Shown here: positions 57,839 to 64,000 of the stretch, in pieces | Numbering within the stretch: position 1 is the stretch's first letter | Layout of the letters: each line of letters begins with the position of its first letter | Assembly (NCBI RefSeq): GCF_014656195.1 | Contig: NZ_BNBY01000007.1 | Location: forward strand, 170,491-234,490 | Direction: 5' to 3' | DNA length: 64,000 nucleotides | Source: Kitasatospora xanthocidica | GTDB taxonomy: Bacteria > Actinomycetota > Actinomycetes > Streptomycetales > Streptomycetaceae | The notes under the pieces: model-generated | What the model was told of the DNA's origin: nothing | The model's database searches: none | The model's input: the letters and a program-made list of their open reading frames with translations, nothing else | Program-made: the position numbers and the translations under genes

Positions 57839-58564
57839 TCAGACCAGGCCGTTGAGCAGCTCGGCGACCGGCTTGCGGCGGCCGGTGAAGAACGGCACCT
57901 CCTCGCGGACGTGCAGCCGGGCCCGGGAGGGGCGCAGGTCGCGCATCAGGTCGACGATCCGGTGCAGTTCGTCCGCCTCGAAGGCGAGCAGCCACTCGTA
58001 GTCGCCGAGCGCGAACGAGGCCACCGTGTTGGCCCGCACGTCCGGGTAGCCGCGCGCCATCTTGCCGTGCTCGGCGAGCATCGCGCGCCGCTCCTCGTCC
58101 GGCAGCAGGTACCACTCGTAGGAGCGCACGAACGGGTACACGCAGACGTAGTCGCGCGCGCGCTCGTCGGCCAGGAAGGCCGGGATGTGCGACTTGTTGA
58201 ACTCGGCCGGGCGGTGCAGCGCCATGTTCGACCAGACCGGCTCCAGCTCCCGGCCCAGAGCGGTGCGGCGGAAGCGGTTGTACGCCTCCTGCAGGTCGTC
58301 CGAGTCCTCGGCGTGCCACCAGACCATGATGTCGGCGTCCGCGCGCAGACCGGAGACGTCGTACGTGCCGCGCACGGTCACGTCCTTCGCGGCCAGCTGC
58401 TCGAACAGCCCGTCCACCTCGGCGGCCAGCGCGGTGCGGTCCTCGGGCAGGGCGCCCTTGAGCTTGAACACCGACCACATGGTGTAGCGGATGACCTGGT
58501 TCAGGTCGCGCGCCTTCTTCTTCTCGGGCCGCTGCTCCGGCTCCCGCTCAACGCTCTCAGTCAT
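57839..58564 (-). CDS. hemQ: Coproheme decarboxylase HemQ (chlorite dismutase-like)
   Basis: HemQ (ChdC) converts coproheme to protoheme in the actinobacterial and firmicute heme route. The 241-residue protein has the family blocks LNQVIRYTMWSVFKL, VYPFVRSYEWYLLPDEERRAMLAEHGKMARGYPDVRANTVASFALGDYEWLLAFEAD. The catalytic Tyr lies within the YPFVRSYEWY region and the likely heme-ligand His in AEHGK. ATG 58564 overlaps the hemG stop (ATGA), so oxidase and decarboxylase are coupled. Confidence 0.95.
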   Translation of the reverse strand: MTESVEREPEQRPEKKKARDLNQVIRYTMWSVFKLKGALPEDRTALAAEVDGLFEQLAAKDVTVRGTYDVSGLRADADIMVWWHAEDSDDLQEAYNRFRRTALGRELEPVWSNMALHRPAEFNKSHIPAFLADERARDYVCVYPFVRSYEWYLLPDEERRAMLAEHGKMARGYPDVRANTVASFALGDYEWLLAFEADELHRIVDLMRDLRPSRARLHVREEVPFFTGRRKPVAELLNGLV

Positions 58565-59991
58565 GCGCCCATTGTCCTCTCCGTGGAACCTTCCCCGGTC
58601 GCCGGGGTCAACAGTCTGTCGACGGCCGCCGCCGCGGTGGCGGCCGAACCGATGCACGCCGGAATCCCCACCCCGTCGTACGCGGCGCCGCACAGCGCCA
58701 GCGCGCCGACCCGCTCGGCCGCCGCCCGGGCCCGGGCCACCCTGTCCGGGTGGCCCACCGGGTACTGCGGCAGACCGGCCGCGAACCGCGAGACGAAGGT
58801 GTCGTACGGCCGGGCGGTCAGCCCGACCGCCTCCCGCAGGTCCGCCAGCGAGCGGGCCACCAGCTCCTCGTCCGGCAGGCCCAGCGCCTCCTCCTCGCGG
58901 TGCCGGCCCAGCGAGGTGCGCAGCAGGAACGCGTCCGGCGCGGAACGCGCCAGCCAGCCCCACTTGTTGGAGGAGAAGGTCGACGCCTTGATCCGCCGCC
59001 CGTCCACCGGCGGCACCAGGAACCCGCTGCCGCCGGGGAGCACGTCCAGGTCGGAGCGCCGGAACGCCAGCGTCACCAGGGCCATGCCCGCGTACTCGAC
59101 GGTGTCCAGCTCGATGGCGGCCGCCGGGGCGTCCGCGCGCAGCAGCCGGGCCGCGGCCGGGGCCGGCACGGCCAGCACGACCGCGTCCGCGTGCAGCACC
59201 TCGCCGCCGGTCACCACCCGCCAGCCGCCGGGGGTGCGGCGCAGCTCGTCCACCGGGGCGTCGGTCCGCAGGTCCACCCCCGCCCGGGCGCAGGCCGCGG
59301 CGACCGCCTCCGGCAGGGTGCCGAGACCGCCGCGCAGGCCGTTGAAGACCGGGGTGCCGACCGTCTGCGGCCGGGAGGCCAGCTCGTGCACGCCCTCGAC
59401 CAGCGAACCGCCGCCGCGCGCGATCGCCAGCAGCTGCGGCACGGCGGCGCGCAGCGAGATCTCGTCGGCGCGCCCGGCGTAGACGCCGCCCAGCAGCGGC
59501 TCCACCAGCCGGTCCACCACCTCCCGGCCCAGCCGGTCGGCGACGTAGCGCCCGATCGCGACGTCCTCGCCCACCTCGGTGGGCTCCTCGTGCCGGGCCC
59601 GCTCCAGCCCCTCGGGGCTGAGCACCCCGGAGGCCTCCAGCGCCGCCAGGTCTCCCGGCACGCCCATCACCTGCCCGCCCGGCAGCGGCCGCAGCGCCCC
59701 GCGCGTCCAGATCGCCGCCTTCGCGGTGGTCGGCGGCTCCAGCGCCTCCCCCAGCCCGACCGCCCGGGCCAGCTCCACCGCCTCCGGCCGCCGGGCCAGC
59801 ACCGACTCGGCCCCGAGGTCCACCCGGACCCCGCCGACCTCCCCGCCCCACAGCTTTCCGCCGACCCGCCCCGACGCCTCCAGCAGCGTCACCCGCGCCC
59901 GCGGCGCGCCCCCGGCCGCCCCGCTCAGAAAAGCGGCCGCGGCCAGCCCCGCGATCCCACCACCGACGACGACGACCCGCGCATCCGACAT
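58561..59991 (-). CDS. hemG: Coproporphyrinogen/protoporphyrinogen oxidase (HemY/CgoX type)
   Basis: This FAD-dependent oxidase of 476 residues makes coproporphyrin III in the coproporphyrin-dependent heme pathway; its pairing with HemQ supports that role over protoporphyrinogen. It has FAD-binding VVVVGGGIAGLAAAAFLSG (5-23), SGRVGGKLW, and the C-terminal CGAAYDGVGIPACIGSAATAA. ATG 59991 (MSDARVVVVGGG). It lies downstream of hemE but is separated from it by a Uma2 gene and a broken DUF523 gene. Confidence 0.95.
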   Translation of the reverse strand: MSDARVVVVGGGIAGLAAAAFLSGAAGGAPRARVTLLEASGRVGGKLWGGEVGGVRVDLGAESVLARRPEAVELARAVGLGEALEPPTTAKAAIWTRGALRPLPGGQVMGVPGDLAALEASGVLSPEGLERARHEEPTEVGEDVAIGRYVADRLGREVVDRLVEPLLGGVYAGRADEISLRAAVPQLLAIARGGGSLVEGVHELASRPQTVGTPVFNGLRGGLGTLPEAVAAACARAGVDLRTDAPVDELRRTPGGWRVVTGGEVLHADAVVLAVPAPAAARLLRADAPAAAIELDTVEYAGMALVTLAFRRSDLDVLPGGSGFLVPPVDGRRIKASTFSSNKWGWLARSAPDAFLLRTSLGRHREEEALGLPDEELVARSLADLREAVGLTARPYDTFVSRFAAGLPQYPVGHPDRVARARAAAERVGALALCGAAYDGVGIPACIGSAATAAAAVDRLLTPATGEGSTERTMGA

Positions 59992-60025
59992 GCCCCGCAG
60001 TCTCGCAGGTCTTTACACCGAACCC

Positions 60026-60619
60026 TCAATCCCCCGCACGCTTCGCACTCCGCGGCACCAGCCCGTCCAGGTCGATGGCGATCGGGAACGGCACCGGGCG
60101 TTCGAGCCTCCCCCGAAAGATCCCGGCCGAGACGTAGGAGGAGGTCACCGTCTCCAGCTCGAAGGTGTGCACGACCGGGAGACCTTCCTCCTCCTCGACG
60201 ATCCAGTAGTGCGGAATCCCGGCCTCGGCGTACTTGCGAACCTTGACCGTGCGGTCGCGGTGCGCGGACTCCGGAGATACGACCTCGACGACCAGCGCCA
60301 CCTCGTCGGGAGCGAACTGGGTGCGGTCGGGATCGAATTCGGCCTTGACGACGAGGACGTCCGGCTCGGGTCGGTTCCGCTTGTCGAGCTTGATCGTCAT
60401 CTCCCGCCCGACCCGGTATCCCGGCGGCAGCTGGCGGCGCAGCGCGTACACCAGGTCCGTGACCACATCTCCGTGCCACCAACGCTGGGGGGACATCATG
60501 AAGACCAGTGCTCCATCGATCAGTTCAGTGTGCCGCGGCGCCTGCGGCAGGTGGTCGAGGTCATCCGCAAACCAGCCCTCGTCTCTGGGCGCGTACATCC
60601 AGTCCGGCAGCTCGCTCAT
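60026..60619 (-). CDS. Uma2-family (DUF820) endonuclease-like protein
   Basis: This 197-residue protein has the PD-(D/E)xK-like Uma2/DUF820 fold (ELIDGALVFMMSPQRWWHGDVV, RPEPDVLVVKAEF, ALVVEVVSPESAHRDRTVKVRKYAEAGIPHYWIV). The acidic and lysine residues typical of the nuclease site are present (EPD...EVVSPES...K). Family members are frequent in cyanobacteria and actinobacteria, and their function is unclear. It is on the hem strand, 34 bp before hemG. It interrupts the usual hemE-hemG order and may be an insertion. Confidence 0.88.
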   Translation of the reverse strand: MSELPDWMYAPRDEGWFADDLDHLPQAPRHTELIDGALVFMMSPQRWWHGDVVTDLVYALRRQLPPGYRVGREMTIKLDKRNRPEPDVLVVKAEFDPDRTQFAPDEVALVVEVVSPESAHRDRTVKVRKYAEAGIPHYWIVEEEEGLPVVHTFELETVTSSYVSAGIFRGRLERPVPFPIAIDLDGLVPRSAKRAGD

Positions 60620-60683
60620 GCCCCCAAGATAGCGAGTTCAAGGGGCCGACGGACCCCCGCTCAATCTGTGTGCTACGGAACCG

Positions 60684-61000
60684 ATCGTGGTGAGCGCGTG
60701 TCTGGCGGGGTCCCCTGCCGGTACGACGGGCGGGCGAGGAGCCCCGACGGCGCCGTGCGGCTGGTGGAGGCCGGGCGGGCCGTGGTGGTGGCTCGGAGGG
60801 GGCGGGTTCTTGGCCGGCGCTCGGGCGGCGCCGGCGGCCGCCGAGGTGGCGGGGGCGCGGCGGGCGGTGCCGATGGCGCGCAGCCCGTCCTGCGGCTGCG
60901 GGCAGGTGTACGACGGGACGTTCACCGGGGAGCTGCGCCCCCTCGGGGCGGGGTGACGGCGGGGGTGTTACGGCGGGCGGGGGCGGGGTCGCCGCCGGGG
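60684..61000 (+). pseudogene. Decayed DUF523 gene
   Basis: Pieces of one DUF523 protein are spread over two frames on the plus strand. VVSACLAG (from 60687) is followed one base out of frame by VPCRYDGRARSPDGAVRLVEAGRAVVV (from 60710). The first frame then resumes with FLAGARAAPAAAEVAGARRAVPMARSPSCGCGQVYDGTFTGELRP up to TGA 60954. The other frame then continues as VTAGVLRRAG (from 60953). The middle CPE...PRPPAE region expected in this family is missing. So there are at least two frameshifts and one deletion of about 40 codons. The gene-like frame 60687-60956 is not a separate gene. Confidence 0.75.
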
Positions 61001-61026
61001 GCGGGCCTCCGGAGCCGGAGGCCCGC
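61001..61026 (-). terminator. Hairpin terminator of hemE, 11-bp stem
   Basis: Perfect arms 61001-61011 and 61016-61026 with a GAGC loop lie 11 bp after the hemE stop. Confidence 0.75.
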
Positions 61027-61036
61027 CGCCGCGGGG

Positions 61037-62140
61037 TCAGCGCGCGCTGGCCTCGTGGACGTAGGCGACGAGGCGGCTGAGCGCGTCCGGGTCCATGGAC
61101 GGCAGCACGCCGTGGCCGAGGTTGAAGATGTGGCCGCTGGTGCCGAGTGCCCGGGCGGCGTCCAGCACCTCGCGGGCCTTGGCCTCCACGACCTCGGTGG
61201 GCGCGAACAGCACCGCCGGGTCGAGGTTGCCCTGCAGGCCCTTGCCCGGGCCGACCCGCTCGGCGGCGACGTTCAGCGGCACCCGCCAGTCGACGCCGAC
61301 GATGTCCGCGCCGGCCTGGCCCATCAGGCCGAGCAGTTCGCCGGTGCCGACACCGAAGTGGATCTTCGGCACGTCGTACTCGGCGACGGCGTCGAAGACC
61401 TTGGTGCTGGCCGGCATCACCGAGCGGCGGTAGTCGTCCGGCGCGAGCGAGCCGACCCAGGAGTCGAACAGCTGGACCGCCGAGGCGCCGGCCTCGATCT
61501 GCACCTTCAGGAAGGCCGAGGTGATGTCCGCGAGCCGGTCCACCAGGGCGGCCCACAGCTCGGGCTGCCCGTACATCATGGCCTTGGTGTTCTCGTGGTT
61601 CTTGGACGGGCCGCCCTCGACCAGGTAGCTGGCCAGCGTGTACGGCGCGCCGGCGAAGCCGATCAGCGGGGTCCCGCCGAGCTCGTCCACCAGCAGGCCG
61701 ATGGCCTCGGTGATGTAGGGGACGTCGTCGGGCTCCAGCGGCCGCAGCCGCCGCAGGTCCTCGAAGCTGCGGATCGGGTCGGCGATGACCGGGCCGACGC
61801 CGGGCTTGATGTCGACGTCGATGCCGACCGCCTTGAGCGGCACCACGATGTCGCTGAAGAAGATCGCCGCGTCCACCTTGTGCCGGCGCACCGGCTGCAG
61901 GGTGATCTCCTTGACCAGCTCGGGCCGCATGCAGGACTCCAGCATGGGGATGCCGTCGCGGACCTTCAGGTACTCGGGCAGCGAGCGGCCGGCCTGGCGC
62001 ATGAACCAGACGGGCGTGTGCGGCACCGGCTCGTTCCGGCAGGCGCGCAGGAACGCGGAGTCGTACGCGGCGCCGCGGCGCGCGGGGGTGGTCCGGCCGT
62101 CGTGGGTGGCCGCCGTCGGGTCTGCCGTAGTCTCGCTCAC
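61037..62140 (-). CDS. hemE: Uroporphyrinogen decarboxylase
   Basis: HemE removes four acetate carboxyls from uroporphyrinogen III to give coproporphyrinogen III. The 367-residue enzyme has VPVWFMRQAGRSLPEYLKVR-type active-site residues near 43-62 (here TPVWFMRQAGR), FFSDIVVPLKAVGIDVDIKPGVGP, and GFAGAPYTLASYLVEGG. ATG 62140. It is divergent from the DUF3000 gene, a common streptomycete arrangement. Confidence 0.97.
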   Translation of the reverse strand: MSETTADPTAATHDGRTTPARRGAAYDSAFLRACRNEPVPHTPVWFMRQAGRSLPEYLKVRDGIPMLESCMRPELVKEITLQPVRRHKVDAAIFFSDIVVPLKAVGIDVDIKPGVGPVIADPIRSFEDLRRLRPLEPDDVPYITEAIGLLVDELGGTPLIGFAGAPYTLASYLVEGGPSKNHENTKAMMYGQPELWAALVDRLADITSAFLKVQIEAGASAVQLFDSWVGSLAPDDYRRSVMPASTKVFDAVAEYDVPKIHFGVGTGELLGLMGQAGADIVGVDWRVPLNVAAERVGPGKGLQGNLDPAVLFAPTEVVEAKAREVLDAARALGTSGHIFNLGHGVLPSMDPDALSRLVAYVHEASAR

Positions 62141-62286
62141 GCGTCAAATCTTCGCACGCGTCCCGGGGGGCACTTCCCGGCCGGTCTCGTGGGTTCCTCC
62201 AAGATCTGCCCGGGTTTGCCGTTCCGGCACGCCGCTGGGAGAGAAGTTGCGGCGATAACCCGGCTTCTCGACCTAGTCTTCGGGGC

Positions 62287-62949
62287 ATGGCAGGCGTCGG
62301 AGGGCACCCCGCGCAGGGTGGCGGAGCAGGTGGCGGAACGGGTCGCGAGGGGGCGCCGAACGAGTTCCGGGCTGCCGTGGCGGCCCTGGACGGGGCCCGG
62401 TTGCGGCCCGAGGTCCAGCTCTCCGCCGCGCCGGCTCCGCGCCGGCTGGCCCCGTACTCCTTCGCGGTGACCGCCGCGGTCGAGGTGGACGGCGAGGAGC
62501 TGGCGGACGGCCGGCTGGTGCTGCTGTACGACCCGGCCGGGCAGGAGGCCTGGAACGGCGAGTTCCGGGTGGTCACGATGACCAGGGCCGAGCTGGAGCC
62601 GGAGATGGCAGGCGACCCGATGCTGTGCGAGGTCGGCTGGGCCTGGCTGATGGACGCCCTGCAGACACACGGCGCCGGGTACGCGGAGCCGTCCGGCACG
62701 GTGACCAGGTGCGCGTCCCAGTACTTCGGCGGCCTGGCGGACCGCCCCTCGTCGACCGAGATCGAGATCCGGGCCTCCTGGACGCCCGCCGACGGGCGCT
62801 TCGAGCGGCACCTGGCCGCCTGGGCGGAGCTGCTCTGCATCGGCGCCGGCCTGCCCCCGGCCGCGCCCGCCCCGCAGGGCCCGGCCGAGGTGCCGTCACT
62901 CGGTGGAGTGGTCCCGATGCCCGCGCGGCGACGCCCCCGGTCGCACTGA
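62287..62949 (+). CDS. DUF3000 domain-containing protein
   Basis: This 220-residue protein is DUF3000 over residues about 24-190 (FRAAVAALDGARLRPEVQLSAAPAPRRLAPYSFAVTAAVEVDGEELADGRLVLLYDP, CEVGWAWLMDALQTHGA, RCASQYFGGLADRPSSTEIEIRASWTP). The family is restricted to actinobacteria and has no known function. Divergent location from hemE is conserved in the group and may hint at a heme or development link. ATG 62287. Confidence 0.9.
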   Translation: MAGVGGHPAQGGGAGGGTGREGAPNEFRAAVAALDGARLRPEVQLSAAPAPRRLAPYSFAVTAAVEVDGEELADGRLVLLYDPAGQEAWNGEFRVVTMTRAELEPEMAGDPMLCEVGWAWLMDALQTHGAGYAEPSGTVTRCASQYFGGLADRPSSTEIEIRASWTPADGRFERHLAAWAELLCIGAGLPPAAPAPQGPAEVPSLGGVVPMPARRRPRSH

Positions 62950-62989
62950 CGGGTGGCGCCCGGGCCTGACGGCACCGGGACGGCCGGAC

Positions 62990-63270
62990 GCCACCCCCAG
63001 GACTGACGGAGTGTGACTTCGGACCCGCTCTGCGTCAATTAACCGGTCGAGAGTGACCGATCCGCATCGAATCTGATCGATTTTGTGCGAATACCAGGCA
63101 TGTCGCATCAATCATTTGCGCGATTTGTCCGTATTGTTACTCACTAGATCGTGATCTTTCGCTAAAGCCGGGCACGGTAGCTGCCGAAGCAGACTGTGAC
63201 CCTTTCCGAACGCGGAACACTCCGACCGCCCCCATCGGGGTTCCGTCCGCCACTCCCCGCAGGAGGCCTG
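62990..63270. other. AT-rich upstream region of the response regulator
   Basis: This gene-free 281-bp stretch contains the most AT-rich DNA of the window (about 63035-63180). A TTGTCC hexamer at 63125 and the inverted GATC-GT-GATC at 63147-63156 are the clearest elements. A long untranslated leader of more than 100 bases would result if transcription starts there. Confidence 0.45.
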
Positions 63271-63987
63271 GTGTCGGTCCTTCTTGAGCACCCCGCAAAC
63301 GTGGTCGCCTACCGCCCGACCAAGCCCACCGCCATGGTGGTCATCGCAGATCCCCGCGTCCGAAACACCGTCACCCGTCACCTGTGGGCGCTCGGCGTCC
63401 GGGACGTGATCGAGGTGTCCTCGATCGCCGAGGCCCGCCCCCGGGTCTCCACCCCGCGCGACATCTGCGTCGCCGACGTCCACCTCCCGGACGGCTCCGG
63501 GCTGACCATCCTCGCCGAGACCCGCGCCGCGGGCTGGCCCAACGGCCTGGCGCTGTCCGCCGCCGACGACATCGGCGCGGTCCGCAGCGCGCTGGCCGGC
63601 GGCGTCAAGGGCTACGTGGTCACCGGCACCCGGACGAACGTCGCGATGCCGGGCCGCCCCGGGATGCCGCTCGGCGCCGCCGGGCTGGCCGGCCGGATGC
63701 GGCGCCCCGGGATGCCGGGCATGCCGGGCGCCGTCGGCGCTCCGGGCGCCCCCGGAGCCCCCGGAGCGCCGGGCCCGCAGCAGGCCGCCTACCGCGAGCT
63801 GTCCGGCCGCGAGGTCGAGGTGCTGCGGCTGGTCGCCGAGGGACAGTCGAACAAGGCGATCGGTGTGGCGATGGGCCTGTCGGCGCTCACCGTCAAGAGC
63901 CACCTCGCCCGGATCGCCCGCAAGCTGGGCACCGGCGACCGCGCCGGAATGGTCGCCGTCGCCCTGCGCACCGGAATCATCCACTGA
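63271..63987 (+). CDS. LuxR-family response regulator with collagen-like linker
   Basis: This 238-residue regulator has a receiver-like domain (about 20-125; phospho-acceptor candidate Asp in CVADVHLPDGSG, Lys in GGVKGYVV; only one Asp in the ADPRV pocket instead of an acidic pair). A Gly/Pro/Met linker (about 127-168, PGMPGMPGAVGAPGAPG) and a C-terminal LuxR helix-turn-helix (LSGREVEVLRLVAEGQSNKAIGVAMGLSALTVKSHLARIARKL) follow. GTG 63271 has AGGAGG four bases upstream; longer frames do not. No cognate kinase is adjacent. Confidence 0.88.
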   Translation: MSVLLEHPANVVAYRPTKPTAMVVIADPRVRNTVTRHLWALGVRDVIEVSSIAEARPRVSTPRDICVADVHLPDGSGLTILAETRAAGWPNGLALSAADDIGAVRSALAGGVKGYVVTGTRTNVAMPGRPGMPLGAAGLAGRMRRPGMPGMPGAVGAPGAPGAPGAPGPQQAAYRELSGREVEVLRLVAEGQSNKAIGVAMGLSALTVKSHLARIARKLGTGDRAGMVAVALRTGIIH

Positions 63988-64000
63988 GCCCAGCGCTCCG

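Noticed and set aside
60687..60956. An 89-residue plus-strand frame as a separate small gene
   Set aside because: Its two ends are fragments of one DUF523 protein with the middle in another frame, so it is part of a pseudogene.

Overview
The window is a 64 kb piece of a high-GC actinobacterial chromosome, almost certainly from the Streptomycetaceae (Streptomyces or Kitasatospora). The evidence is about 70-75% GC with strong third-position bias, GTG/TTG starts, a whiA-yvcK-rapZ-uvrC block, a mycothiol-dependent isomerase-family enzyme, a four-gene conservon plus P450, and a dedicated zwf-opcA-pgl operon. Nearly all of it is chromosomal core with a few accessory insertions. No tRNA, rRNA, CRISPR array, insertion sequence or prophage was seen.

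Layout. 1-5.3 kb: left edge of the suf operon (sufR-sufB-sufD, minus strand), divergent from an ABC-2 exporter; the gap between them holds a SufR-type palindrome and an iron-box-like palindrome. 5.3-7.7 kb: two LAxTG sortase-anchored surface proteins. 7.9-15 kb: ctaA and ctaB (heme A synthesis) around an accessory locus with a flavoprotein, an XRE/TPR regulator, an ATPase, a fused remnant of a graspetide-type RiPP precursor and its ATP-grasp maturase, and an intact partner methyltransferase. 15.5-22.3 kb: tkt-tal-zwf-opcA-pgl. 22.4-26.4 kb: an RbpA-like protein, secG, and tpiA-pgk-gap. 26.7-35.6 kb: whiA-yvcK-rapZ-uvrC, a Rieske lipoprotein and uvrA. 35.9-42.7 kb: mycothiol-type and MBL enzymes, terC with a structured leader, terD, uvrB and zapE. 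42.8-46.9 kb: a RibD-like reductase, murC, msrB and a HAD hydrolase. 46.8-52.8 kb: a TPR protein without HTH, then a conservon (cvnA-B-C-D-P450). 52.9-57.7 kb: an MBL hydrolase divergent from a four-gene DUF692/MNIO operon that includes a membrane protein with a 12-cysteine Ser/Gly tail. 57.8-62.1 kb: hemQ-hemG and hemE, separated by a Uma2-family gene and a decayed DUF523 gene. The window ends with DUF3000 and a LuxR-type response regulator.

How parts work together. The tkt-pgl and tpiA-pgk-gap sets form a carbon-metabolism island carrying NADPH supply and lower glycolysis. hemE, hemG and hemQ supply heme, and CtaB and CtaA convert it to heme A for the terminal oxidase. UvrA, UvrB and UvrC form the nucleotide excision repair enzyme. 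CvnA-D form a membrane-associated G-protein-like signalling module.

Best candidates for new biology: (1) the MNIO operon with its Cys-rich membrane protein, which looks like a post-translational cysteine-modification system acting on a membrane-anchored low-complexity tail; (2) the in-frame precursor-maturase fusion, which looks like a decayed graspetide cluster; (3) the terC leader, where a 10-bp hairpin hides the ribosome binding site beside a GGGGAGUA box resembling the manganese (yybP-ykoY) riboswitch; (4) recurrent TGGTCnnGACCA palindromes resembling DasR sites.
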